DNA of 21,265 bases, from the NCBI GenBank assembly GCA_002420005.1, contig DIHE01000036.1, forward strand, positions 29,515-50,779, written 5' to 3'. This DNA comes from Holophagales bacterium UBA5704. Lineage in GTDB: Bacteria > Acidobacteriota > Thermoanaerobaculia > Multivoradales > UBA5704. The position numbers and the translations under genes were made by a program. Shown here in pieces: positions 13,473 through 21,265 of this stretch (within the stretch, counting starts at the first letter, position 1; every line of letters begins with the position of its first letter). The notes below the pieces were generated by a model, which saw only the letters and a program-made list of their open reading frames with translations, ran no database searches and was not told the origin of the DNA.

Positions 13473-15029
13473 ATGAGCGACGCACCCCTCCAGGTCGAGC
13501 TGACACGCGAAGGCCGGGAGGGCGAGAGGCGGCGCAACGAGCGCCTGCTCCAGGCCATCTTCGAGCACGCGGCCGTCGGCATCGAGATCTTCGACCGGGA
13601 CGGGGTCTCGCAGCGGATGAACCAGGCCCAGAGCCGGCTCTTCGGCCTGCCTTCCGTCGACGCCGTCTCCGGCCGGTTCAACGTGCGCACCGATCCGGTG
13701 GCGATCAGCTCCGGCGCCGCCGAGCACTTCGAGCGCGCCCTGCAAGGGGAGAGCGTTCCGCCGTGGGACCAGGTGTTGAACCTGCCGTCCACCGGCCCCG
13801 ACGGCTCCCTGGTCGTCAGGGAGGTCGTGCTCAACCGGCTGTTCTTCGCCGTCCACGACGAGCAGGGGGAGATCGACGCGGTGGTGGCTCTCGCCTGGGA
13901 CAACACGGCGCGGGCCAAGGCCGAGCGGGCGTTGCGGGAGACCGAGAGCCGGCTCTGGCAGATCCTCGAAGCCCTTCCGGTGGGTGTGCTCGTCCAGGGG
14001 AGCGCGGGCGACCTGTTGTTCAGCAATGAAGTGGCGCTGCGGCTCCTCTGGGACGGCGGGGAGCCCCGGCCTCTGGTGCGCTCCGGGACCCGCGAGCCGT
14101 ATCCCGTGGAGTCCTTGCCAGCGGCGCGCGCCCTGCGGGGCGAGATCTCCGAGGTGGACGACGTGGAGGTGGTCGTCGCCGCACCGGATGCCAACATCCC
14201 CCTCCTGGTGAGCGGCTCGCCGGTGGTGGATGCCGCGGGGAAGCCGCAGCTCGCCGTGTCGGCCTTCGTCGATCTCACCGAGGCGCGGCGCCTGGCGCGC
14301 ACCCAGGACGAATTCGTCTCCACGGTGAGCCATGAGCTGCGCACCCCCTTGACCTCCATCCGTGGCTCCCTGGCTCTCCTCACGGCGGGAGCCGGCGGTC
14401 CCCTTCCGGAACGCATGGGACCTCTCCTCGACATCGCCCTGCGCAACTCGGAGCGCCTCCTCGCCCTCATCAACGACCTGCTGGACATCCAGCGGCTCGA
14501 CGCCGGCCTGCATGACCTCCAACTGGAAGAGGCCGACCTCGGGCCCCTGCTCCAGAGATCGCTGGAGGACAATCTGACCTACTCGACCCAGCGAGGGATC
14601 ACCTACCGCTGTGTCTGCCAGGAGGCGGACCTTCGCGTGCGGGTCGATGCGCGGCGGTTCTTCCAGATCCTGGCCAACCTGCTGTCCAATGCCGCGAAGT
14701 TCTCGCCGCCGGGAGGCGAGGTCGAGCTACGGTTGGCGCGGGTGGGAGGCTGGGCGCGGGTCTCGGTCTGCGACCGCGGCCCGGGGATTCCGGAGGAGTT
14801 CCGCTCCCGCATCTTCACACGTTTCGCCCAGGCCGATGCCTCGACCACCCGCAGCCGCGGCGGCACCGGTCTCGGCCTGAGCATCAGCAAATCTCTGGCG
14901 GAGCTGATGGGCGGCCGCCTCACCTTTGAGAGCGAGGTCGGCGAGGGCACCACCTTCCACCTCGACCTGCCGGCGCTGCGCCGCGCCTGGACGGGGGTGG
15001 TGCCGGTGGCTCAGAGCGGCGGAGTGTAG
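13473..15029 (+). CDS. Soluble PAS-domain sensor histidine kinase
   Basis: 518 residues from ATG 13473, with AGG just upstream. There is no membrane helix, so it senses in the cytoplasm. Two PAS-like domains lie at about 20-145 (LLQAIFEHAAVGIEIFDRDG start) and 150-275 (RLWQILEALPVGVLVQG start). They are followed by HisKA with the H-box FVSTVSHELRTPLTSIRGSL (phospho-accepting His287) and HATPase_c. The kinase boxes are intact: N box NLLSNAAKFSPPGG, G1 DRGPGIPEE, F box FTRFAQAD and G2 GGTGLGLSISKSLAE. No response regulator is encoded nearby, so it is an orphan kinase here. Its TAG stop overlaps a -10-like element of the next gene. Signal and target are unknown. Confidence 0.95.
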   Translation: MSDAPLQVELTREGREGERRRNERLLQAIFEHAAVGIEIFDRDGVSQRMNQAQSRLFGLPSVDAVSGRFNVRTDPVAISSGAAEHFERALQGESVPPWDQVLNLPSTGPDGSLVVREVVLNRLFFAVHDEQGEIDAVVALAWDNTARAKAERALRETESRLWQILEALPVGVLVQGSAGDLLFSNEVALRLLWDGGEPRPLVRSGTREPYPVESLPAARALRGEISEVDDVEVVVAAPDANIPLLVSGSPVVDAAGKPQLAVSAFVDLTEARRLARTQDEFVSTVSHELRTPLTSIRGSLALLTAGAGGPLPERMGPLLDIALRNSERLLALINDLLDIQRLDAGLHDLQLEEADLGPLLQRSLEDNLTYSTQRGITYRCVCQEADLRVRVDARRFFQILANLLSNAAKFSPPGGEVELRLARVGGWARVSVCDRGPGIPEEFRSRIFTRFAQADASTTRSRGGTGLGLSISKSLAELMGGRLTFESEVGEGTTFHLDLPALRRAWTGVVPVAQSGGV

Positions 15030-15032
15030 AAT
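15027..15032 (+). promoter_or_regulatory. Possible -10 element for lysS overlapping the histidine kinase stop codon
   Basis: TAGAAT, followed by the A+T-rich ATC, stands out in a very GC-rich setting. It would start a leader of about 65 nt before the lysS ATG at 15104. The TAG of the hexamer is also the stop codon of the kinase gene. A -35 is not evident. Confidence 0.35.
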
Positions 15033-15103
15033 ATCTTCTCCCCGGTCCCGGGGCGATCCGGGCCGGTTCCGTCTTCCTTCCCAGGCAGCGCGCGAGGAGT
15101 CCC

Positions 15104-16595
<1,492 letters not shown>

Positions 16596-16597
<2 letters not shown>

Positions 16598-16615
16598 GCC
16601 GGCCCCGGCCGGCTC
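16596..16615 (+). terminator. Strong hairpin directly after lysS
   Basis: GAGCCGGC (16596-16603) and GCCGGCTC (16608-16615) form a perfect 8-bp stem with a CCCG loop, beginning inside the stop codon. There is no T tract, so it may act with Rho or protect the transcript end rather than being a classical terminator. Confidence 0.45.
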
Positions 16616-16620
16616 GTCAG

Positions 16621-17030
16621 CGAGGTCGAGCAAACCGTGGTGCGGACGGCCTGCGCCGAGAAACAGGTCGAGCTACGCCGGCAAACGGTGACTTTCCGGT
16701 GACCATTCTCGACCAGGAGCCCGATTCTGGAGGGCGAGAGCCCGCAAAAGGTCGAGATTCTCGACGTCTGGTCGAGCTACGACCGCGAATCGGTCGAGAA
16801 AGCCCGCTCTGAGGTCGAGAATAGGAGGGTGGAAGTCGAGAATCTCCCCATTCTGGTCACCGTTTGTCAGGAAGCGGTGACCTGCGCCGCGGCGTGAGTC
16901 GAGAATTGCGCTTGTTTCTCGACCCGGCCACCGGCGGAGGTGACCCTGGAATCGGCGCAGCTCGCGGAGACATCGGCCCGTGGGACCGCGTCTCCGGCGG
17001 GGGAGACCCGGCTGAGGGCGTGAGTCGAGA
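16621..17030. repeat. Cluster of GTCGAG(AAT) short repeats in the lysS downstream spacer
   Basis: This spacer has no supportable intact gene. GTCGAG occurs at 16625, 16667, 16751, 16771, 16793, 16814, 16835, 16898 and 17024, with inverted copies such as ATTCTCGAC at 16705-16713 and TTTCTCGAC at 16915-16923. GTCGAGATTCTCGAC at 16751-16765 is a near-perfect palindrome. Longer exact direct repeats are GGTCGAGCTACG (16666 and 16770) and GGCGTGAGTCGAGA (16891 and 17017). GGTGACC-type sequences are interspersed. Open frames here are artefacts of the repeat, which reads Ile-Leu-Asp on the minus strand. Confidence 0.75.
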
Positions 17031-17087
17031 CGTGCAGGAACGGGGAGACCCACTGCCGCACCGTCCACCCCAAGCTCCCCGCCGCGC

Positions 17088-17189
17088 GTCCCTCTCGCCT
17101 TCGCGGAGGACGACCACGGCGTCCGCGCGGTACTCGGCGGGCTGGATCTGGGTCAGGTCGGCGGAAGGGACCAGAACCGGCCGACCCTC
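17088..17189 (-). pseudogene. Probable remnant of a PD-(D/E)XK/Rpn-like hypothetical protein gene
   Basis: Minus-strand translation gives about 34 residues: EGRPVLVPSADLTQIQP, then AEYRADAVVVLREGERD. This resembles the N-terminal region (ADLTQ...P.EYRAD.VV.L..G) of a widespread family of uncharacterised nuclease-like proteins that continue with a V.VEVQ core. Here the match stops and the frame turns into repeat-derived sequence. The upstream side runs into the end of the mazF-like gene, and there is no start codon or ribosome binding site. I read it as a broken fragment; family recognition is from memory and tentative. Confidence 0.4.
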
Positions 17190-17200
17190 CGCGGCTGTTG

Positions 17201-17551
17201 TCAGCTCTGGAGGTCGAGGGCGGCTCGGATGCCTGCCTCGACGGCGAGCAGAACCGCACCCGGGAGGGAACCGATCCGTTGATCGAGCTTCGAACGATCA
17301 AGGGTGGTGATCTGGTGACAGGCGGCGACGCAGTCTTCCTTCAGCCCGGCTGTACCCGGCGGCAGGGCCACGACGGTGGGACCCCTGCGCTTCTGAGCCT
17401 GAGAGGACGTACAGGGCACGACGATCACCGATCGCCAGGAGGGAGCTTCATTGAAGCCGTCATGGGAGAGGACGACGACAGGCCGGCGGCCCTGCTGCTC
17501 GGAGCCCGACCTTGGCCAGAGCTCTGCCCAGTAGACATCGCCCCGCTTCAC
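17201..17551 (-). CDS. MazF/PemK-family toxin (endoribonuclease)
   Basis: 116 residues, typical for MazF/PemK. It begins MKRGDVYWAEL and has the conserved GRRPVVVLS strand with Arg22/Arg23, the VIVVPCTSS strand with Thr48, and HQITTLDRSKL near 79-89, all hallmarks of the SH3-like barrel ribonuclease. Such toxins cut mRNA at short sequences when the antitoxin is lost. It overlaps the antitoxin gene as ATGA (17548-17551). The conserved residues appear intact, so it is likely active. Immediately downstream are a gene remnant and a repeat-rich spacer, consistent with a mobile or recently acquired module. Confidence 0.92.
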   Translation of the reverse strand: MKRGDVYWAELWPRSGSEQQGRRPVVVLSHDGFNEAPSWRSVIVVPCTSSQAQKRRGPTVVALPPGTAGLKEDCVAACHQITTLDRSKLDQRIGSLPGAVLLAVEAGIRAALDLQS

Positions 17552-17811
17552 GGCCGGGTCTCATCCCGGATCGCTTCGAGACCGGCCCTCTCAAGGTCCT
17601 CATCGAGATCGAGATCCGTTCCTGCATGGGCCTCGGCGAAGGCTGCGATCTCCGCGTGCAGCCGCTGCCTCTTTCTCTGGACGAGCCAGTCGCGCAACGC
17701 CTCGCGGGCCAAGGTGGTCGCAGCCTGCCCGGAGCGTTCGACTTCCTGCCGAAGCATCTCATGGACTTCGCGAGGGAGAGGCAGATGAAAGTTGTAGGTC
17801 GCCTGGCTCAT
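17548..17811 (-). CDS. Antitoxin of the MazF/PemK pair
   Basis: 87 residues. The N-terminal region YNFHLPLPREVHEMLRQEVE, followed by ATTLAREALRDWL, suggests a ribbon-helix-helix DNA-binding unit. The acidic C-terminus (TDLDLDEDLERAGLEAIRDE) would wrap the toxin. Such antitoxins neutralise the toxin and repress their own promoter. It overlaps the toxin start by 4 nt. AGGAGG lies 6 nt before the ATG, inside an inverted repeat that could hide the start. The exact antitoxin family is not certain. Confidence 0.85.
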   Translation of the reverse strand: MSQATYNFHLPLPREVHEMLRQEVERSGQAATTLAREALRDWLVQRKRQRLHAEIAAFAEAHAGTDLDLDEDLERAGLEAIRDETRP

Positions 17812-17828
17812 GGCAATCCTCCTGCCAT
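17810..17828 (-). promoter_or_regulatory. Inverted repeat holding the antitoxin start codon and ribosome binding site
   Basis: ATGGCA (17810-17815) and TGCCAT (17823-17828) are perfect inverted arms 7 nt apart. On the minus-strand mRNA the AGGAGG lies in the loop and part of the ATG in the stem. A related GGCAT copy lies further upstream. It could be an operator for the antitoxin or an RNA hairpin. Confidence 0.35.
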
Positions 17829-17907
17829 GATTCTATGCCAATCCCCCCCGATGCGATATCGTCTCCCCCGTGGCCCCACCAAACCCGAATCCGAACCCGA
17901 CCACCCG

Positions 17908-19104
17908 ATGAGCCTCCTCCTGCGCCCCTGGCCGTTTCCGGTCCTCCTCGCCCTGCGCTACCTGCGCAGCACGCGGCGGGATGCGTTTGCGAGCTTCCTG
18001 TCGCTGGTGGCGGCGGGGGGGCTGACGCTGGGGGTGATGGCGTTGATCCTGTCGCTCGCGGTGATCTCCGGGTTTCAGGAGGCGTTGCGCGGCGAGATTC
18101 TGGGGCGGACGCCGCAGATCGAGGTGGAGCTGCCGGCGGGGTTGGGCGATGCGGAGACCTTGGCGGTGCGGCGGGCGGTGGAGACGGTGGAGGGGGTGAC
18201 CTCGGTGCAGGTGCAGGTGCGTGGCGGCGGCTGGGTGATGGAGAAGGGCAAGGTGCAGGCGGTCGAGCTGGTCGGCTTCGAAGGGAACGTGCCGCGTTCC
18301 TTTCCGGGCGCCGCGGGCCGGCCCGAAGGGTTCTACGTGCCGGCACCTCTCGCTGCGCGCTGGGGGCTCACCCCGGGCCGGCTGCTCCAGGTGGTGTCGC
18401 CGCGGCCGACGCTGTCGCCGTTCGGCCCGCAACCGCGCATCCGCAGCCTGAAGCTGGACGGCACCTACCGCAGCGGCAAGACCCAGGAGGACCGCGACCG
18501 CGTGGCGCTGCCGCGGGACGTGGCGGAGACGCTCCTCGGCAACCACGACCGCCGGCTCGACGTCGAAGCGGCCGATCTCGATGCGGCGATCGACGTGGCC
18601 GAGCGCCTTCCGGCGGTCCTGCCGCCGGCGAGCGTGGTGCGCACCTGGAAGGATCTGAACCGGCCCCTCCTCTTCGCGTTGCGGCTGGAAAAGGCGATGA
18701 TGTTCGTCGCCGTGTCGCTCATCATCCTTGTCGCCGCGCTCGCCCTGGTGGCGGATCTGTCGCTGATCATCTCCAGCAAGCGGGCCGAGATCGGCATCCT
18801 GGGGACCCTGGGGGCCACTCCGGGGACGCTCAAGCGGGCGTTCCTTCTTCTCGGGGGCCTGGTGGCGGGGGCGGGCATGCTCGTCGGCACCGTCCTGGGC
18901 GTGGGCGGTGCCTGGGTGCTCGACACCTACAAGCTGGTGCGCGTTCCCGGCAGGGTGTACTTTCTGGACTACGTGCCCTTTCTGGTGCAGCCGCTGGATC
19001 TCGTTCTGGTCCTGGGGCTCACCTTAACCCTCGCCCTGGCCTCCGCGCTGTATGCCGCGCGGCGGGCGGCGGCGCTCGATCCGGTGGAGGCGATGCAGCG
19101 GTGA
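17908..19104 (+). CDS. LolC/LolE-family lipoprotein-releasing ABC transporter permease
   Basis: 398 residues from ATG 17908, the usual length of LolC/E. The upstream open frame overlaps the antitoxin gene on the other strand and is not used. The protein opens with PVLLALRYLRSTRRDAFASF, typical of this family, then a first helix (about 28-55). A large periplasmic domain follows (about 56-270), then three C-terminal helices (about 278-300, 312-340 and 368-392). The FtsX-like segment SKRAEIGILGTLGATPGTLK lies between them. It forms a complex with the LolD-like ATPase encoded next and should release outer-membrane lipoproteins from the inner membrane. A single permease suggests a homodimeric LolF/LolC-only arrangement or a second permease elsewhere. 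No ribosome binding site is obvious. Confidence 0.9.
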   Translation: MSLLLRPWPFPVLLALRYLRSTRRDAFASFLSLVAAGGLTLGVMALILSLAVISGFQEALRGEILGRTPQIEVELPAGLGDAETLAVRRAVETVEGVTSVQVQVRGGGWVMEKGKVQAVELVGFEGNVPRSFPGAAGRPEGFYVPAPLAARWGLTPGRLLQVVSPRPTLSPFGPQPRIRSLKLDGTYRSGKTQEDRDRVALPRDVAETLLGNHDRRLDVEAADLDAAIDVAERLPAVLPPASVVRTWKDLNRPLLFALRLEKAMMFVAVSLIILVAALALVADLSLIISSKRAEIGILGTLGATPGTLKRAFLLLGGLVAGAGMLVGTVLGVGGAWVLDTYKLVRVPGRVYFLDYVPFLVQPLDLVLVLGLTLTLALASALYAARRAAALDPVEAMQR

Positions 19105-19110
19105 GAAAGA

Positions 19111-19205
19111 ATGCCAAGGACCACAAGGTCACCAAGGACTGCAAGGACGGCCTGGAAAGGCTGTCTGCCCGGCCCTTGCCGACCTTGCCGTCCTTGGAGT
19201 CCTGG
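19111..19205 (+). repeat. AAGGAC tandem repeat and long imperfect hairpin between the permease and ATPase genes
   Basis: Four 9-nt units (AAGGACCAC, AAGGTCACC, AAGGACTGC, AAGGACGGC) run through 19116-19151. The arm CCAAGGACTGCAAGGACGGC at 19132-19151 pairs with GCCGTCCTTGGAGTCCTGG at 19187-19205, giving an imperfect stem of about 19 bp. It sits in the 124-nt gap of an otherwise tight operon. Confidence 0.6.
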
Positions 19206-19228
19206 GCGGGCGGGGGGCCGTCGCTCCC

Positions 19229-19918
19229 GTGAGCGTCGCCGTCCGCGCCGCCGGCCTCTCCAAGGCCTACCGCGACGGCCTTCGCCGGGTCGAGGTCCTG
19301 CGGGAGATCGACCTCGCGGTGGAGCCGGGGGAGATGGTGGCGATCGTGGGGCCTTCGGGGTCGGGGAAGTCGACCCTGCTGCACCTGCTCGGAGCTCTCG
19401 ACCGGCCGGACGCGGGAAGCGTGGTGATCGGGGGCACGTCCCTGGCGGGGATGTCGGGAGCGGAGCTGGCGGCGTTCCGCAACCGGACGATCGGCTTCGT
19501 CTTCCAGTTCCACCAGCTGCTGCCGGACTTCACGGCGCTCGAAAACGTCATGCTGCCCGGGCGCATCGCCGGGCGGGAGCCGGGTGCGGTGCATGCCCAC
19601 GCCCGCGACCTGCTGGCGGAGGTCGGGCTGGCCGAGCGCTTCGACCATTTCCCGAGCCAGCTTTCGGGCGGCGAGCGCCAGCGGGTGGCCCTCTGCCGCG
19701 CTCTCTCGCTGGAGCCGCCGCTTCTCCTCGCCGACGAGCCGACCGGCAACCTCGACCCGGCGAGCGGCAGCCATGTCTTCGAGCTGCTGCTCGACCTGCA
19801 GGCCCGCCACCGGACCACCGGCATCCTGGTGACCCACAACCCCGAGATCGCCAGGCGCTGCAGCCGCGTGCTCGAGCTGGTGGACGGCGGGCTGCGCCAG
19901 GCTCCCGGCGAACGGTAG
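19229..19918 (+). CDS. lolD: LolD-like ABC transporter ATP-binding protein
   Basis: 229 residues from GTG 19229, normal for LolD. It has Walker A GPSGSGKST (41-49), Q-loop Gln93 in FVFQFHQLLPDFTALENVMLP, signature LSGGE (145-149), Walker B LLLADE (165-170), D-loop NLD and the switch His in VTHN. The FQFHQLLPDFTALENV phrase is characteristic of LolD/MacB-type ATPases. It powers the permease encoded upstream for lipoprotein release. The GTG lacks a good ribosome binding site, and the frame is open upstream through the repeat, so the start could vary slightly. A terminator-like hairpin with AATTTT follows the stop. Confidence 0.93.
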   Translation: MSVAVRAAGLSKAYRDGLRRVEVLREIDLAVEPGEMVAIVGPSGSGKSTLLHLLGALDRPDAGSVVIGGTSLAGMSGAELAAFRNRTIGFVFQFHQLLPDFTALENVMLPGRIAGREPGAVHAHARDLLAEVGLAERFDHFPSQLSGGERQRVALCRALSLEPPLLLADEPTGNLDPASGSHVFELLLDLQARHRTTGILVTHNPEIARRCSRVLELVDGGLRQAPGER

Positions 19919-19935
19919 TTGTAAGGCCTTTCCAC

Positions 19936-19958
19936 CCCCGCCGGGTGCGGGGAATTTT
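19936..19958 (+). terminator. Rho-independent-type terminator after lolD, with an overlapping alternative hairpin
   Basis: CCCCGC (19936-19941) and GCGGGG (19947-19952) form a perfect stem followed by AATTTT. The same GCGGGG can instead pair downstream: 19945-19953 with 19961-19969 (9 bp, one G-U). The two hairpins exclude each other. The rest of the 191-bp gap to clpC (19919-20109) holds two more short GC inverted repeats and the clpC promoter. Confidence 0.5.
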
Positions 19959-20065
19959 CCTCCCCGTACGGCGCTTCCGGCTTGGTAGGGCAAGCCCTTG
20001 CCGCAGCGGGGGATTCCCGAGGGACAGCCCCCACCCGGGGGTCTCCGGGACGGGACGGGGCGCTG

Positions 20066-20074
20066 TGCTAGAAT
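20066..20074 (+). promoter_or_regulatory. Extended -10 promoter element for clpC
   Basis: TGCTAGAAT is a good extended -10, 35 nt before the clpC ATG, with AGGG 5 nt before the ATG as ribosome binding site. The -35 region is GC-rich and poor, as expected for extended -10 promoters. No CIRCE or CtsR-like repeat is evident. Confidence 0.5.
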
Positions 20075-20109
20075 GAGGAGACTGAAGGACCGGATCAGCG
20101 AGGGATGGC

Positions 20110-21265
20110 ATGTTTGAGAAGTACAATGAAAAAGCCCGACGTGCTCTCTTCTTCGCCCGCTACGAGGCCAGCAAGCTCGGCAGCCGGGTCATCGAATCCG
20201 AGCACATCCTGCTCGGCATACTCCGCGAAGGCGAGGAGACGGTCAGCGAGATCTTCCGGCGCTTCCAGGTGAAGCCCGAAGACATCCGCCGCGAGATCGA
20301 AGGCGAGCGCGTCTTCGTCGAGCGCATCTCCTCCACCGCCGAGCTCCCCCTCTCCGAAGAGTCCAAGAAGATCCTGGCCTATGCCTCGCATGAGGCCGAG
20401 AGCATGCTGCACGCCACGGTCGGTTCCGAGCACCTGCTCATCGGCCTGTTGCGCGTCGAGGGATGCACTGCGATGCGCATCCTCGCCCAGCATGGTTTCG
20501 ACGTCTATACGGTGCGCGAGGAGGTCCTCGCCATCGCCAAGGAGCGCGAGGCGTCGCAGCAGAAGAAGGAGCTGCCGTTCCTGTCCGAGTACGGCCGCGA
20601 CCTGACCGCCCTCGCCGCCGAGCAGGCGTTCGACCCGCTCATCGGCCGGGACGAAGAGGTCGACCGCATCATCCAGATCCTCTCGCGCCGCTCGAAGAAC
20701 AACCCCATCCTGCTCGGCGAGCCGGGGGTCGGCAAGACCGCCATCGTCGAAGGGCTGGCGCAGCGGATCATGGAAGGACGGGTGCCGATCTTCCTGGCCA
20801 ACAAGCGGATCGTCGCCCTGGACCTGTCGCTCATCGTCGCCGGCACGAAGTACCGTGGCCAGTTCGAGGAGCGTCTGAAAGGCATCCTGAAAGAGCTCAA
20901 GGAGAGCAAGGAGCTGATCGTCTTCATCGACGAGATCCACTCCTTGATCGGCGCCGGCTCGGCGGAAGGCTCGCTCGACGCGGCCAACATCCTGAAGCCC
21001 GCCCTCTCCCGCGGCGAGATCTCGTGCATCGGTGCGACCACCCTCAAGGAATACCGCAAATACATCGAGAAGGACCGGTCCCTGCTGCGCCGCTTCCAGG
21101 CGATCCAGGTGAATCCGCCGACGCCGGAGCAGACGCAGCAGATCCTCGAAGGGGTGAAGGACCGCTACGAGTCCTTCCACAAGGTTCGCTACCGCGCCGA
21201 GGCGCTGCGCACGGCGATCTACCAGTCGAGCCGCTACATCACCGACCGCCACCTGCCCGACAAGG
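20110..21265 (+). CDS. clpC: ATP-dependent Clp protease ATPase subunit ClpC (3' end outside window)
   Basis: The first 385 residues are visible and the frame is open to the window end; full ClpC is about 810-840. It begins MFEKYNEKARRALFFARYEA, typical of ClpC rather than ClpA or ClpB, with two Clp N-terminal repeats (about 1-75 and 80-150). The first AAA+ domain follows, with Walker A GEPGVGKT (about 203-210), Walker B VFIDEIH (Asp about 274) and the arginine region SLLRRFQAI. GTKYRGQFEERLK carries the substrate-gripping pore loop. It unfolds proteins for ClpP and has a role in stress and quality control. The M domain and second AAA+ domain lie outside. Confidence 0.97.
   Translation, partial: MFEKYNEKARRALFFARYEASKLGSRVIESEHILLGILREGEETVSEIFRRFQVKPEDIRREIEGERVFVERISSTAELPLSEESKKILAYASHEAESMLHATVGSEHLLIGLLRVEGCTAMRILAQHGFDVYTVREEVLAIAKEREASQQKKELPFLSEYGRDLTALAAEQAFDPLIGRDEEVDRIIQILSRRSKNNPILLGEPGVGKTAIVEGLAQRIMEGRVPIFLANKRIVALDLSLIVAGTKYRGQFEERLKGILKELKESKELIVFIDEIHSLIGAGSAEGSLDAANILKPALSRGEISCIGATTLKEYRKYIEKDRSLLRRFQAIQVNPPTPEQTQQILEGVKDRYESFHKVRYRAEALRTAIYQSSRYITDRHLPDK

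Noticed and set aside
11554..13476. 640-codon plus-strand frame
   Set aside because: Lies opposite BtaA-like and punA genes, whose motifs and spacing are convincing.
13056..14522. 488-codon minus-strand frame across punA and the histidine kinase
   Set aside because: It spans two clear genes on different strands and has no coherent domain.
16621..17030. CRISPR array
   Set aside because: Repeat units are only 6-14 nt, in both orientations and irregularly spaced; no cas genes.
16673..17068. 131-codon minus-strand frame with repeated Ile-Leu-Asp
   Set aside because: The pattern comes from ATTCTCGAC repeats in varied frames; no start signal or family similarity.
17512..17907. Extension of the LolC-like frame upstream to 17512
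   Set aside because: It overlaps the toxin-antitoxin genes, and the LolC-type N-terminus starts at 17908.
20095..21252. 385-codon open frame opposite clpC
   Set aside because: Shadow; ClpC motifs on the plus strand are unambiguous.

Overview
The window is about 21 kb of very GC-rich, gene-dense bacterial chromosome. Gram-negative cell structure is indicated by a LolC/E-LolD-type lipoprotein export pair and by a membrane cytochrome b paired with a decahaem cytochrome c. The combination of very high GC, a YebC of the 'MGRIFE' subtype, AAGGAC-type intergenic repeats and multihaem cytochromes would fit Acidobacteriota or a neighbouring phylum. That placement is inference from gene content only. 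No rRNA, tRNA, CRISPR array or intact transposon was seen.

Layout. 1-330: tail of a coiled-coil protein. 388-1110 (-): YebC. 1209-4140 (-): a tightly overlapped four-gene operon. Its order is a nucleotidyltransferase-fold protein, a membrane protein ending in a Gly/Cys-rich tail, a DUF692/MNIO iron oxidase, and a small helical partner. 4213-5523 (+): secreted phospholipase D-like protein, tail-to-tail with an exported DUF442-type phosphatase (5504-6088, -). 6220-7663 (+): cytochrome b-like membrane protein and ten-haem cytochrome c. 7783-10033 (+): alpha/beta hydrolase, glutaredoxin-like protein and UGT/MGT-type glycosyltransferase. 10043-13401 (-): purine nucleoside phosphorylase, BtaA-like (DUF3419) protein and a two-part phytol/dolichol-kinase-like membrane protein. 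13473-16597 (+): soluble PAS histidine kinase, then lysyl-tRNA synthetase. 16598-17200: about 600 bp without an intact gene, filled with short GTCGAG repeats and a probable gene remnant. 17201-17811 (-): MazF/PemK-type toxin and its antitoxin. 17908-19918 (+): LolC/E permease and LolD ATPase, separated by an AAGGAC repeat hairpin. 20110-end (+): ClpC, cut by the window edge.

The most interesting system is the operon at 1209-4140. Each junction overlaps (4, 8 and 14 nt), so the four proteins are probably made together. The membrane protein ends in a 39-residue tail with six cysteines set in glycine. The next gene encodes an MNIO, a family known to modify cysteines in ribosomally made peptides, and the last gene sits where MNIO partner proteins usually sit. 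I infer that the MNIO and its partner oxidise cysteines in the membrane-anchored tail, giving a metal-binding or redox-active surface rather than a released peptide. Other points of note are the BtaA/two-part lipid kinase operon, the cytochrome b/decahaem c pair, the repeat-filled spacer, and the possibly leaderless promoter of the PNP operon.
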